Source: Chelydra serpentina
Lineage: Eukaryota; Chordata; Testudines; Chelydridae
Assembly (NCBI GenBank): GCA_037349315.1
Contig: JBAIAC010000059.1
Span: 23,902,501 to 23,966,500, forward strand
DNA length: 64,000 bases
Reading direction: 5' to 3'
Below the pieces are notes generated by a model. It was given only the letters and a program-made list of their open reading frames with translations, was not told where the DNA came from and did no database searches. Each line of letters starts with the position of its first letter. The stretch's first letter is position 1. Of this stretch, positions 10,793 to 22,069 are shown piece after piece. A program made the position numbers and the translations under genes.

Positions 10793-11056
10793 TCAGTCGT
10801 TTTCACCTTCATTTTCCTGTTTGTTCATAATCTGGAAAAAAACCAAAACAGACTTTCCTGCTTTTTCAGGTTCCAAATGATTTCTCAATTTGGAATGAAT
10901 TAGTGCAAAGGAAGAAAATATTCTTTCCACACGGGCAGAAGAAACTACTGCTGTTAAAAGTGAGATTATCACTTCAACAGTGTCTGAATCCAAGTGCTTA
11001 AGTGTCTTCCACCAGTTCACTGGTGTGACTTTCTTTAAAACATCATCAAAAAGCAT
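10793..11056 (-). pseudogene. hAT transposase C-terminal fragment
   Basis: An 87-codon frame contains WWKTLKHLDSDTVEVI, then SSARVERIFSSFALIHSKLR and EKAGKSVLVFF. The order (W-W, then S-S-A-x-V-E-R-x-F-S, then H-S-K-L-R-N, then the end helix) is the hAT C-terminal dimerisation domain, which stabilises the transposase active-site fold. Upstream frames are broken, so only this piece survives. It belongs to the element at 10139-12581. Similar but more decayed text lies at about 18640-18735 in copy B. No function as a host gene is suggested: there is no ATG context, no splice signal and only domain-end coverage. Confidence 0.8.
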
Positions 11057-11500
11057 ATTTCTTGAATGGTTCTTATTCCCAAACAGGGGGTCTCTTACGG
11101 CCAGCTGCCACTATATGTTTTCCCTTCTAGTGAGAGAATGGTGTGGTAGATCTCAAATCAATGAAGGCTACCCTCAGAAAGACCTCTAGACTTCTCGAAT
11201 ATGCTGCTCAGTTTCACTTTTGTTTCTACTGCCTGTCCCTCCCGTCTCACAGTTATCTCCAGACTACTTCTCCTTGTCCAGATCTATGCCGCCCCCAACA
11301 ATCTTCTCTTCCTTGAACTTTCTGAAACTTTGCACTTTTAGAGAGAGGTAAGGTATTGACTCTGTGTACACAAATTTGCAGAGGGGTAATCGGATTGAGG
11401 TCTGTTATTTCTCACCTCTATATATTTATTTATTTATTTCAAAATATTTTTGCTCTTAACAAGCATGTTATCTCTGGCGACACAAATCCTGCAAAACTAA

Positions 11501-12231
11501 GGCCTTGGCTACACTTGCAGATGTACAGCGCTGTTAGTTAAACCTGTGTTCATACAGCTGAGTAGGGAAAGCGCTGCAGCCTGTCCACACTGGCAGCCGC
11601 CAGCGCAGTAACTAGCACTGACGTGGCTACATTTGCGGCACTTGCAGCTGTATTGGGAGCGGTGCATTATAGGCATTCAGGTAGCTGCAACGTGCTTTTC
11701 AAATGGGGGGGTGAGGGGGACTTTGACAGGGAGCGTTTTGAGAGAGAGAGAGGGGGTTTTTGAAATCTCCACAGAGTGTCAGCTCATTATTTCCACATCT
11801 CCACATCCCCTGCCTCTCTCTCAATCACTGAAAGCAAACAGCAGGGGCTTTGTTTTTAAAGAGCAGATAAAAGAGAGGAAACGGAGCCTTCCCCCTCTTC
11901 TCCCCCCCCCCCGCCTGCAAACAGTAGCTGTGGTTGTAAAGCTGTGTTTGTAGCAGCTCCAGACGGAGCTCTGAACTCCAACCCGGAAGTGCCGTTTCAA
12001 AACAAAGCAGCTTCCGGAGATCAGTAACTGCGTTGTTCCTCGGCTACACTGAAAGACCAACGTTCCACCCACTTCGCAACAGTGGTTATTCCTCTCGGGG
12101 AGGTGGAGTACATGCAGCGCTGTATCTGAGGAGATACAGCGTTGCACGTGCCTTGCAAGTGTAGCCAGTTAATGAGTTACAGCGCTGCAGGCAGTTTTAT
12201 TGCGCTGTAACTCGTAAGTGTAGCCAAGGCC
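11501..12231. mobile_element. Harbinger-like non-autonomous element, family H, copy 1
   Basis: The ends are GGCCTTGGCTACACTTGC and CGTAAGTGTAGCCAAGGCC. The flanking trinucleotide TAA is present on both sides (11498-11500, 12232-12234), as for PIF/Harbinger elements. Subterminal TACAGCGCTG-type words recur at both ends. The interior is shared with copies at 31544-32362 and 48955-49724. It is inserted within hAT copy A and has no transposase. Confidence 0.82.
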
Positions 12232-12589
12232 TAAGCATCTCTGATGGTATCTTCTAGACTGAGCAATGAGTCCGATTGGGTAGATAGAAAGATCAACCTA
12301 AATAATCTATACAGAAGCCCCTGGAACCCCATAAGATTGGGTCTCTAATCCATGAACTATTGGAACTCACTTACAAAACTTTTCTTAAACATTACATGAA
12401 TATATTGTCTCATACTATAGAATTAGGATTTATAATCCCTATTCCATGATGAGACATTATAGCTCAAAGATATATCTGAATTAAAACTATCTTTAGATAG
12501 GTTTTTCCTCAAAGCATTTTATAAAAAAAATCTGATTTAAATCAAAACATTTTTTTTAATCATTGATTTTTATTCACCTTGTGAAATGA

Positions 12590-13291
12590 TTCTTGTGCTA
12601 CCAGAATTGTTAGTCATTTTTGCCTGTAATACTACAGTGAAATTTTATTTCAGCTAAAAATGACAGTCACTGTAGAGTTTAGGTTACAGAGATCCTTGAA
12701 CTACAGGAAAACATCCAGTTAAGCTAAAACATGTGAGATCAGGAATTTGGTGAAAGAGCTTTTTAGTCTCAAATGCTAATGTATTTAGGAAGACTAGTTA
12801 GAACTGAGCATACATAGTGTATTATAGTTTATGTGCAAACAAGTTAAGTTTACACGTAAGTTAAGGCTAGCACATATTGTACTGTGATTTAGGCTATCAT
12901 AAATTCAGTGCAAGACAAATTGAACACTTGGCAGATTATTTTCTGAAGTGTAACTAGACATGTTAAATTTTTTTTTTTGAGAACTGGGAACGGTATCTGA
13001 AAATTGTGCAGTGCTTAAAATGACCTCCAAAGATGAAAAACCGCTTGTAGAACCTGGGCTCATTCAGAACATTTTCTGCTTGTTTTATATTAAAAATGAC
13101 GCTTTGTTGGAAGGCCATGTGGTGACTAGCGAATAACTCAAATAACATCTCAAAACACTGAAACCTGAGCAACTGAAAGGAAAAGGGATTGTCCCTTTAG
13201 TCTAACCATTTAAAATGCTTTTGTTTTAACACTTCTGACTTTAATGACCAATGAATGCTTTGGCAAGATGACTTCTTTGTTAAAGGTTCAA
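12590..13291. other. Intronic sequence, nothing recognised
   Basis: AT-rich single-copy-looking DNA. No open frame, RNA gene or repeat boundary could be supported. Confidence 0.5.
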
Positions 13292-13491
13292 CATCTGGGG
13301 GGAGGGATAGCTCAGTGGTTTGAGCATTGGCCTGCTAAACCCAGGGTTGTGAGTTCAATCCTTGAGGGGGCCATTTGGGGATATGGGGCAAAAATTGGGG
13401 ATTGGTCCTGCTTAGAGCAGGGGGTTGGACTAGATGACCTACTAAGGTCCCTTCCAACCCTGATATTCTATGATTCTATGATTCTATGATC
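13292..13491 (+). mobile_element. tRNA-derived turtle SINE (Cry-type), full length
   Basis: The head GGATAGCTCAGTGGTTTGAG (A box) and GGTTGTGAGTTCAATCC (B box) resembles a tRNA-Lys-like pol III promoter. The body GGGGGCCATTTGGGG leads to a CR1-like 3' segment (GACTAGATGACCT). The tail is three ATTCTATG repeats (13465-13488). The tail shared with CR1 indicates mobilisation by the CR1 reverse transcriptase. This family is a marker of cryptodire turtles. A reverse copy lies at 26405-26585. Confidence 0.9.
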
Positions 13492-15042
13492 TTTGCCTCT
13501 TCAGTTAAGTCGAGCGCTCACAATATACAATGAGTAACTGGATCAAACTCAACCTATAAAACATTGAAATGCTAATCATAAGTGGGAAATGCTTTGAAGA
13601 ACTACCTGGGTCACTCTTTTCCCTAATTGAATCTGCCCTCTTTCATCAAAGTGGTGAAAAGAGTTGGGGCCCTGTTTAACTCTGCAGTTAACCTAGAGTA
13701 CTGGGTAGCATCAGTACTGAAAAATGTCATCTAACTCTTTCCAGGAAACTTTACCATTCTTCCCAGATGAGAATTGGGCCATATGCAGATTGAATCCACT
13801 GTGTATCTGGAAGGGAAGGTGGAAGCAATAGAAGTAGCAGTATGCAGAAGCCCATCACTTTAATGGATGGGCTTCCTTAATGCATCCCCTGTGACCTGTT
13901 TCCTTCACTTGCTACAAGCCTGCTTCTGATATTTAAGGCCATCAGTAGGTCAGGATCCAGGTTCATCTGTATTTCTACCTTCATCTGTGATTCTCTTCCC
14001 CATCTCCTCCCTTCACTCCCTGTTTATTGTACTCCTCTGAAACAATGTGGTTTGCAAAATCTAGGATGAAGTGTATGAAAGCCGGAGAGAAATTGTTCTT
14101 GAATGTTAGGCTGTGGAATGAGCTTTCAGCAGAGGCCAGCCTTATCTAGTCAGACCACGGTAAGGTCATGATGGAAAGCTTTGTCGGAAGGGATGTTTTT
14201 GCCACAGTAGCAAGATTGGTAGGGGGAAGGAACAAAGGAAACCGCACTTATATCCCAAACAGAACCTCCTTTAGTAGGGGATGGAGAAAACTGAAGACTC
14301 TTGAAATTACTCCGTAATCTTGCTTGATATTCCTGTTGTTTCTAATGTGAGAACCTTTCAGACCTCTCTACATCAAAAAGAACCTTAAAGTATACAAGCA
14401 CAATTTTTAAGCGCTCTGCAGATCATATTTAAAATAGAAATTTTTGTTGCAGATATGAATGTCCTCTCTGCCCCTTGCCAGGAAAGCCATAGTGTACCTA
14501 ACACTCAGGTAGGTTCAGGCTTTTACTATCATGGCTCAGTACAGAAGTCCTGGAGGAATAAAGTTGCAATGGGCTGGGAAGTTTGCTGCCAGAGAGCAGG
14601 GAAATCAAGTAGAATGTATTGGTGTGCATGTTGTTCTACTCTCTTCGGTGTTTGGGGTGGGTGGGGGGAGATGCAGGTATCTGTCCATGACAGTTTGGCC
14701 TTTTAACTCTGGTGTATTTCATTTTGGATTGAAGAAATTATTGGTTCTCATAAATTACCAGGCCTTGTTGACTTGATTTCTAGTATATTTTTGAAAGCAC
14801 ATTCAAAATGGATTGGCTTCTACGGTGGCTTGAAAACAGATTTGAAAATGTGTTGTCTGGAAGAGTGAGTTCCTAACCAGTCAGCCTCCCTGTCCCTCTT
14901 TTTAAATTTCCTTCCCATCTGTTCCTCAATCTTTCCCCTGCCTTTTCCTTTTGAATGCAAAAACGTGTGCAGTGAATGCTGTCTGAATTGTTCTGTTGCA
15001 CACTAGCGATGGCAGGGAGAGGTTTACTCAATGGAAGGGAGA
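13492..15042. other. Intronic sequence, nothing recognised
   Basis: No gene or clear repeat boundary. Short open frames at 14455-14776 lack any motif. Confidence 0.45.
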
Positions 15043-15044
15043 TA

Positions 15045-15690
15045 CAGTAAAAGCTGTGTTATCTGGTACTTAACCAACCGGAAAGCCCTATAAACCGGCA
15101 TTTCTGATCTTCATTAGGGTTGCCAGATGTCCAGGTTTTGACTGGAATGCTTGATCAAAAAGGGACCCTGCTGGCTCTGGTCAGCAGTACTGACCGGGCC
15201 ATTAAAAGTCTGGTTGGCATGGGACTGGCAGGCTCCCTACGTGGCTCCCTGGAAGTGGTGACGTGTCCCTGCTGCTCCTCAACAGAGGAACAGCCACAGG
15301 GGCTACATGCGCTGCTCCTGCCCCAAGCACTGGCTCCGCAGCTAACATTGACCAGGAACTGTGGCCAATGGGAGCTGTGGGGGCAGCTCCCGTGGGTGGA
15401 AACAGCACACAGAGATGCCTGGCAGCGCTTCTGCTTAGGAGCAGCAGGGACATGTTGCCATTTGTGGGGAGCCACCTGAGGTGAGTGCTCCCCTGATCTA
15501 GCACCCCAAAACTCCTCCTGTCCCCTGTGCTTCCTCCCAGAGCCCACACACCACACCCCCTCCTGCGCCACAGCCCCTAGCCCCCTCCTGCACCCAAACC
15601 TTTAAGTTACCTCCCTTTAAGTTAACCATAATTTTTGACTTACTGGCACTGTCCATTCCCCCAATATGTCGGATAACAAAGTTTTTACTG
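15045..15690. mobile_element. pogo/Tigger-like MITE carrying a nested GC-rich repeat
   Basis: The left end CAGTAAAAGCTGTGTTATCT and right end GGATAACAAAGTTTTTACTG are inverted repeats, flanked by TA on both sides (15043-15044, 15691-15692). This is the TA target and CAGT terminus of pogo/Tigger-type Tc1-mariner elements. The outer element's own sequence is short; most of the interior is the nested repeat listed next. Confidence 0.7.
15117..15640. repeat. GC-rich interspersed repeat inside the Tigger-like MITE
   Basis: It starts GGTTGCCAGATGTCCAGGTT, then includes GACCGGGCCATTAAAAG and a TGGGAGCTGTGGGGGCAGC block, a phrase set frequent in turtle genomes. A related CCCATTGGCCAGGAACCGC block occurs in the hAT-like element at 48287-48933. 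I cannot fix its termini or class. Overlapping open frames on both strands (15120-15571) are by-products of GC content. Confidence 0.55.
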
Positions 15691-16237
15691 TACATGGGAA
15701 TATGAGGCTGAAAAAGACCTAGGGATGAAACTGGACAGAACTAAGGAGGTGCAGTGCAATCTGTTGGCAAAATGGCAGGCTATTTTGATTACGTTCAGAG
15801 GTATCAAAATGCAGTCCAGTCAGCACCAAGGAGACGGAAATTCTTCATCTCAGGGCAGTTCAGTACTAGAAAACTATTGTTAATCAGTTATTAAGAAGAG
15901 ATAAACAATGATTGATTAAATTATAATTTCGCTAGACCTTTAGAGTTTAAAAATGTAAATTGGCAAAATGACCGTAAAGGAGTATATATGCTTGTAATCT
16001 ATGGAAACTTTAAGTGTTAGCACTAAAGAATGCGAAGACTTATTTAAGATGGTCCAAGGGGAAATATAACAAGACTGAGATGGAATTGAGTAATGAAAAT
16101 ATATCCTAATGGCAGGAAGAATTTGCTAATAGTAAGGTTTACTGATGTGGGGATTAGTCTCCAAAGAAAGTATTGGAAACACTGTTGCTTGAGTCACTTA
16201 AAATTAGACTTGGCAATGCACTTGACATTATCTAAAA

Positions 16238-17089
16238 CAGGCCTGCACAACATGCGGCCCGGGGGCCGCATGTGGCCTGTGTGGGCTCACTGTGCGGCCC
16301 GCGGAGGGGGGTGTGTGAGTAGATGGGCTCACTGTGCGGCCCAAAATCTGGGACTGTGTCTGTTGGTCCTTTTTGCTGCTTGTTTCTGGGCTGGGGGTTG
16401 TCCCAATGCTGCAAAGAGGGTGTTCCCAAAGGAAGGTGCTTGCTAACCCCCGAGGCTGTCACTATGTCTGCTCTTCTCTAGTCATCCCACTTGACAAGTT
16501 TGATTGTCCTTGGTCTGGTTCCCATCCCCTCTCCAAGGGTTGCAGCTGTCTGGAGGTGCCTGCCTTCCACACCTTCCTCATTCACACCTCATTCATTCAA
16601 CAAGGCAATTGAATACAGAGTGGGGGGAAGATCTTATTCTACTTTTAGCAAAAAGACATTTTTCTTTTACCTTAATTATACTACCTTAGGGGCCCGCTAT
16701 AACATATTACCAAGGTTCAATACAAAGTCATATAAAAGTTATACAAAAATGCATAATGCAGAGATTTATCTACAACTGCATTGATTGACTGTTGTGTGCA
16801 GTAATATAGTGACCCCTGGGGGGGTGAAGAGGGGTGTGATGGTGGGGCTGAGCGGTGAGGGGGCGGGTCCTATTTTATTGCTATGATCTGTTCACCCTAT
16901 GCGTGCTGTTTTTCTTTCCCCCTCTGCAGGCTTCCACACCCCAGCGCTGAGGAAGGAGGGGTTGTTTCCACGGGGTGGGCAGCGCTGGGGGGAGGGGGCA
17001 GTGTTTCCGCAGGGCTGTGGGGTTTCGGCCCTCAGCTGTTTTCTTTGGAGTAATATGGCCCTCACCGCTTTACGAGTTGTGCAGGCCTG
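16238..17089. mobile_element. Non-autonomous hAT transposon, 852 bp
   Basis: A perfect 14-bp inverted terminus CAGGCCTGCACAAC / GTTGTGCAGGCCTG is flanked by an exact 8-bp duplication ATCTAAAA (16230-16237, 17090-17097). The left end contains the palindrome GCGGCCCGGGGGCCGC, and CTCACTGTGCGGCC occurs twice (16287 and 16328 areas). No transposase reading frame is visible. Confidence 0.9.
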
Positions 17090-17097
17090 ATCTAAAA

Positions 17098-17927
17098 CAG
17101 TCATGTATTAGCAGGAAGATGGACTAGGTGACCTAATGATCTTTCATTTGCCATGATTCTGATTTTATGGACAATGGTACTCTGCATGACCACAGTTTAG
17201 TGGTATTTATTGTGACTGCTGTAAGTTTCTTTTGTTGTGATCAAGAACATTCTGAAATAGTTAATCGTTTTTGAAGAACAAGCAATTATTGAGTTTGGGG
17301 TAGTAAAAGTGATGATAGTAAGGACCAGTTGGCTGCCTGCTGTGGAAAAATGTATTGTGGTGAAGGACTCAACTTCTTTAACACTATCCCAGTTTAATTA
17401 ATAAAGGTAAGTGTCCTGAGGCAGTCTTGTGAGACTAAACAGCCAGGTTCTACATCAGAATATAGCAATTTGTGTGCTGTTAGGCTTCAGAACCTTTAAC
17501 TTTTTCCATGTTTGTTCTATTTGAGTTACTAATTCTGTATATTCAGAGGAGTCTCTAGATCCATCCTTCCCCCTTTTTGTAGGTACTAATACAGTATCCC
17601 ATTACTGGCCCACCACATATTGCTTTTTCGGCCATACGTAAGACATCCATGCGGTAACAAAACTCCGGAGGTAAGAAGGAGTAAGGTTCCTTTGCATTCA
17701 ATTGAATTTCCTGCAGAGAGTTTGGAGTAAATGTTCATTATTCCTAAAAAGTTGAAATATACAGATGGATACTTTACAACTTATGAATTAGTACTAGATC
17801 AGCTGTTCCATTTTTGAACACCTTGGGACCGACCTGAAGGTTTTAAACTTTTGTTAGTCCTTATGAAACTTGTGATTGTGTTGCAATTTAAATATTTTCA
17901 AAATGAAGGGCCTGTTTTTTTTTCTTT
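17098..17927. other. Intronic sequence, nothing recognised
   Basis: AT-rich single-copy-looking DNA between two hAT elements. No feature supported. Confidence 0.45.
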
Positions 17928-17935
17928 AAATATAT

Positions 17936-18916
17936 TAGGTGGGTAGATTTTAAATTGATTTTTTTTTCTTTTTTCATTTGTGACTTGAATCAGCAACCAG
18001 GAAACATTGATTTAAATGTATTTTAAATCTTGTTTTGCAGTAGGACTTTTTAGTTATTTTCCTTGATTGGTAACCATTAAAGCTTGTTGATTTGCATCTA
18101 AATACAGCCTTTATTGTTAACTTGGTACTTTATATTAACCAGGAGGATATGCTATATACACATTTATTTAAGCAATTCTATATAGCTCAACATACATTTA
18201 TTCAGATTCTTAATCTTCACATTATGTTAGCACATGGTGAAATACACATTTCTTATTTGCTACATTTTTGACTTGTCAAGCTGCATTTGGATGGAAACTG
18301 GAATTCAATTGAAAATGCCCAAATAGCATGTTAAAACTTTTAGTTAAATAAAACTAACTTAATTTTACATATTCTTATGTATCCAGCATATTTAACTGAC
18401 TTATTAAATAAAAGTATTGTCTGTAGTTAGTGGATTGAACTGATTTCTAGTAACTTCATCCTTCAAGATTTTAAAACTAGTAGACCATGTCCTGTCACCA
18501 TTTTTATTCATAGATTGAAAGAGGAAAGCATTCCTGCATTTTCAACTTCTAGTTGGTTTCTTAACTTTGAATGAACTAGCCTGAACTGAATATTTGAATA
18601 AACAAATGAAGAATATATTTTCTCTGTACCTGCAGAAGATGTTACTGCTGTGAAGTTTGATTAGCACTTCAACAAACTCTGGTTCCAAGTGCTTAGTCAG
18701 TGACTTCCATTGGTTCAATGGCTTTGTTTTCTTTACAACTTAAGCAGTAAACATGTACTAAATATGTACTCTCAATATTTAAATTAAATTAAAAATGAAA
18801 AATTATTTTAATAGGTTATAGTAATCTTATGCCTTAATATAGGTTGTAATAATTTCATATTTAGGTTGATTTAAATTAAATGTTCTTAAATAATTTAAAT
18901 TTTTTTATCCACCCTG
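17936..18916 (-). mobile_element. hAT transposon, copy B (internally deleted)
   Basis: The left end TAGGTGGGTAGATTTTAAAT and right end TTTTTTTATCCACCCTG match the ends of copy A. Flanks AAATATAT (17928-17935) and AAATAAGT (18917-18924) agree at 6 of 8 positions. Internal text CTTCAACAAACTCTGGTTCC / AAGTGCTTAGTCAGTGACTT matches 10970-11015 of copy A. The coding region is too decayed to read as protein. Its strand is given by alignment with copy A. Confidence 0.75.
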
Positions 18917-18924
18917 AAATAAGT

Positions 18925-20787
18925 ATGTTGCATAAATTTTTTTTTCTTATATGAACACTTCTCTCCCACCTATAGCAAAATGAGTCACATTGCTCCTTAT
19001 GACTCTACATAAGAGGGGGGGAAATACAGTACCTTCCAATCTCAAGTAAATAATGCATGTTACACATCTGAAAAGACTGTGCCCTAGTTGATCTTGAGTC
19101 ACTGTACTAGTATCAGTTGTACTAGTATAAATGTTACTATACTAGTATGACAATTTTGTAAAAATAGCACAACTTCCCCATGCGTGTTGTTCCAGTATAA
19201 AAGTTCGTATACCACTATAGTTTTCCTTTAAGGGAAGAGGAATAAGCTATACCAGTATTAAAGCGCCTCTATAGTGGTATAACCTGGTTCACCCTGGGGG
19301 CTGTACTGATACAACTCTTTTAGTTAGGGGTGTGCTTTTTTTTTAACCAAAATATTTATACCGGTACCAAAACTGTATGTGACAAGGCCTTCGTTAAATG
19401 GCTGCATTGCAGTTTTAAATCTTATGGTCTAAGAAGGATCTCTTTAATATTCTTCTGTACTTCTTGGCTTTATTAGGTCTCTCACTGCTGTACTGCTTTA
19501 AAATTTAATTGTCCAGTTAACTTGGAATCTTTAATGTCTTGTATTAATGGCTTGACAAACTTGTTGGATATCTACACACCTTCAGAAGCAAATGCCTCAG
19601 GAAAATAGTAGGTATTTAATGGAAAGAGTATATAACAAATGCCAAGATTCGTCATTGTTCAACTCCTTATCTCCAAAGTTATGAGGAAACATGGACATAT
19701 CTGGGACATGTTAAAATAGAGCCAGACCAACTGCTATGGCAGGCATCACATTGGGTAGCTGTAAGAATATGTCAAAGAAGCTGACCAAAAGAATCGCTTC
19801 ATTGACCAAAACTTAAAGGGCAAACTCATGGAACTTAACATCGAGGATGTGCAAAGAGCAGCCTAGGATAGATAGGCATGGCACAGACTTGTGTGCCCTA
19901 AGAAACGCTAGATAGTGTGGGAAGGATTCAGATTAGATTACATTTCTAACCCAAGAGCGGAGACTAGACGCCTGCTGAATTCTGGGACATCTATCTAGGT
20001 GAGAAGACAACATGCCTCCTCCAGCTGCTAGAAGTGCCTGCAGGTGTGCATGCATATGTGCTAGGCTTCTCACTGTGGTGCTATGCCTGTACTCTACAGA
20101 GGAGCTCCTATCTTTCAGGTTAACTTTAGTTAGTGCATGTCTGAAATTGGAGTCCTGTCGCTTTTTGCAAAGTGACAAATCTATTGATTCTTTCCTTCTG
20201 CAGCTGCTTTTTTGTATCCTCCTCTCCTGAAGTTCCTTCCTGGCTGCTGGGAGGAGAGCTCCCTTTACTTCCTGTAATCTTTCTCCAACAAATGACTGAA
20301 TTATCAGTGTCTATCACTGCTTCCTATGGGCAGCAGAAATTCTACTCACTGATTCTAGGTAGTCTCACTCTACAGTCAGCTTCATTCCTGCTGTCAGCCA
20401 TAGCAAGCAGTAGCATGACCGTCCTTCACCATATGTAGAGTGTGAAGTGTTATGGGGACCTGATCTTGGTTGGTGCCTCGGGGAGCTGCTGCATTAAATA
20501 ATAACTGTCTAGTAAGCTAACTGCTGGTGGTCAAGATTTGTCCGCTTCTGAGTAAAAGAAGGTGGTCAAGAAACTTGGCATGAGAATAGATGCAAATGCA
20601 TATGTTTCCTGAACCATGGTATTAAAACTACTCTCAAGTTGTACTTTAGCTTGGCTCTGCCTATACCAGTTACTTCATTGTTTCCATTGAAACGTATTTC
20701 AAGGTGGGAAACAGAGGAAGAACAGAAGAATCAAAACCAAAATTTAGCTGAGGATTATGAGGGATACTATAAACCTACTGAAAGGTT
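18925..20787. other. Intronic sequence with small repeats
   Basis: Apart from the palindromic block at 19080-19340, nothing is certain. Around 19660-19925, frames broken by stops include words such as AWHRLVCPKK that recall the 3' end of LINE ORF2 proteins, but the match is too weak to name. Confidence 0.3.
19080..19340. repeat. Palindrome-rich MITE-like block
   Basis: ACTAGTAT-type words recur in both orientations (GTACTAGTATCAG, GTACTAGTATAAATG, TACTAGTATGAC), followed by CCAGTATAAAAG, ACCACTATAG, ACCAGTATTAAAG and AGTGGTATAACC. Dense self-complementary units suggest a foldback MITE, but I cannot fix the ends. Confidence 0.4.
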
Positions 20788-20922
20788 TAAGTGTAGTAGC
20801 CGTGTTAGTCTGTGTCAGCAAAATGAAAATAAGAAAGAAAAACTTGTAGCACCTTAGAGACTAACAAATTTATTTCAGCATAAGCTTTCGTGGGTTAATA
20901 CCCGCTTCATCGGATGCATGGA
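20788..20922 (-). repeat. Short interspersed repeat (Penelope-like/terminon-like)
   Basis: On the + strand GTAGTAGCCGTGTTAGTCTG leads to ACCTTAGAGACTAACAAATT and then to AAGCTTTCGTGGGTTAATAC and CGCTTCATCGGATGCATG. I recognise this as a repeat very common in turtles, crocodilians and amphibians. On the - strand it contains a hammerhead-like core (see 20885-20913), which is why I associate it with Penelope-like elements. That class assignment is inference. Confidence 0.6.
20885..20913 (-). ncRNA. Degenerate hammerhead ribozyme core
   Basis: The - strand reads CCGATGA, then a stem-loop GCGGGT-ATTA-ACCCAC, then GAAAG. This is the order of a hammerhead: CUGAUGA core, stem II, GAAA core. The second core base is C instead of U, and stem II has one C-A mismatch, so this copy is probably inactive. 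Family knowledge: Penelope-like elements carry hammerheads in their terminal repeats. The partner strand with the GUH cleavage site is not obvious here. Confidence 0.45.
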
Positions 20923-21707
20923 ATGAAACATTAACTGGTTTGGCTCTACCATTTTAGTAGGATCATTAAACTCATGGCAATAATAGTAATATTTAGCACT
21001 TAGGGTTTCTTCAGGGTCTCTTAAATATCAACTAATTAAAACTTTACAGCTTCCCCTGCCATCTGGAGTCCTTCTTGTCTCCTTACATATGGTATTATGA
21101 TAAACTGCCTTCCTCACTTAAAGAATTATCCCAGTCTGTAAAAGCTACATTGTTGCAAATATAGTGCTCTGACTGTCCTTGCAGAAACAAGACAAAATTC
21201 TAGAGTCCTTATTTATATACCTACATCTTCTTGACTTGTAACATCAGTGCCATACAATCAGGGATAGAATTTGTGCTTTTACTTGTCCATATAAACATTT
21301 GATAACTTTTATTTCTCAATGGCTGTGGCAGGTACAGTTGTGCTGCCACTTCAGACAGCTTGGTTCTGAGCTGCCTAATACTCTCAGAGGGCATAAATGC
21401 TATTTTTTTCTCGATTATACTCCAGACTGTAATAAACTCCTTTTGTAGCGACAAGTTTCAGTTCCTTGTTTTGAAGAGAAGGTGATTCCCCTTACTTCCT
21501 ATTATTGACTGGGAGAGATTTAATATTTTACTAATCTACAAGCAAGCTGTAGTCTTCCCCAACTAAAGTTTTTCTTTATATAGTCTACTATGTATTATCC
21601 CAATGATTAGTGAAATGCAGTCATGTTTTGGGATAGAAAATGCTTTTGTTTACCATTACCAGGAATACACTGAGAGGTAAAAATACTTCCTTCTCTTCCC
21701 TGCCCCA

Positions 21708-22069
21708 CAGTTTGGGGGTCATGATGGATAATCAACAGAACATGAGCTCCCAGTACTACACTGTGACCAGAAGGGCTAATGTGATCCAGATCCATAAATG
21801 GGAATCTCAAGTAGGAGTAGAGGTTATTTTACCTTTGTATTTGGCACTGGGTGACCACTGCTGGAATACTTCATCCAGTTGTAATGTCCACAGTTTCAGA
21901 AGGATGTTGATAAAAATTGGAGGGGTTTAGAGAAGAGTCATGAAAATGATTAAAGGATTCGAAAACTTGTCTATAGTGATAGATGGAAGGAACTCAATTT
22001 ACTTAGCTTAACAGAGACAAAGTTTAGGGGTGACTAAATCAGTCTGTAAGTACCTGCATGGGGAACAAT
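21708..22069 (+). mobile_element. CR1 LINE, left part (interrupted)
   Basis: TTTGGGGGTCATGATGGATA and on to ACCTGCATGGGGAACAA follow the C-terminal ORF2 and 3' region of CR1 on the + strand. The element resumes at about 23950 after an antisense CR1 insertion. Confidence 0.75.

Larger units (their letters stand above)
10139..12581 (-). mobile_element. Decayed autonomous hAT transposon, copy A
   Basis: The left end is CAGGGTGGATTTGATT and the right end is AATCATTGATTTTTATTCACCTTG, diverged but inverted. Flanks TGAAATAA (10131-10138) and TGAAATGA (12582-12589) match at 7 of 8 positions, fitting a hAT 8-bp target duplication. The - strand encodes the C-terminal hAT dimerisation region (see 10793-11056). 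A 731-bp Harbinger-like element (11501-12231) was inserted later. Copy B at 17936-18916 has the same ends and homologous internal text in the same orientation. Confidence 0.82.

Noticed and set aside
13292..13360. Possible genuine tRNA gene
   Set aside because: The A and B boxes are those of a SINE head; stems do not pair as a tRNA and a CR1-like tail follows.
15120..15571. Several overlapping frames of 100 or more codons on both strands
   Set aside because: All lie in a GC-rich interspersed repeat where stop codons are rare in every frame.
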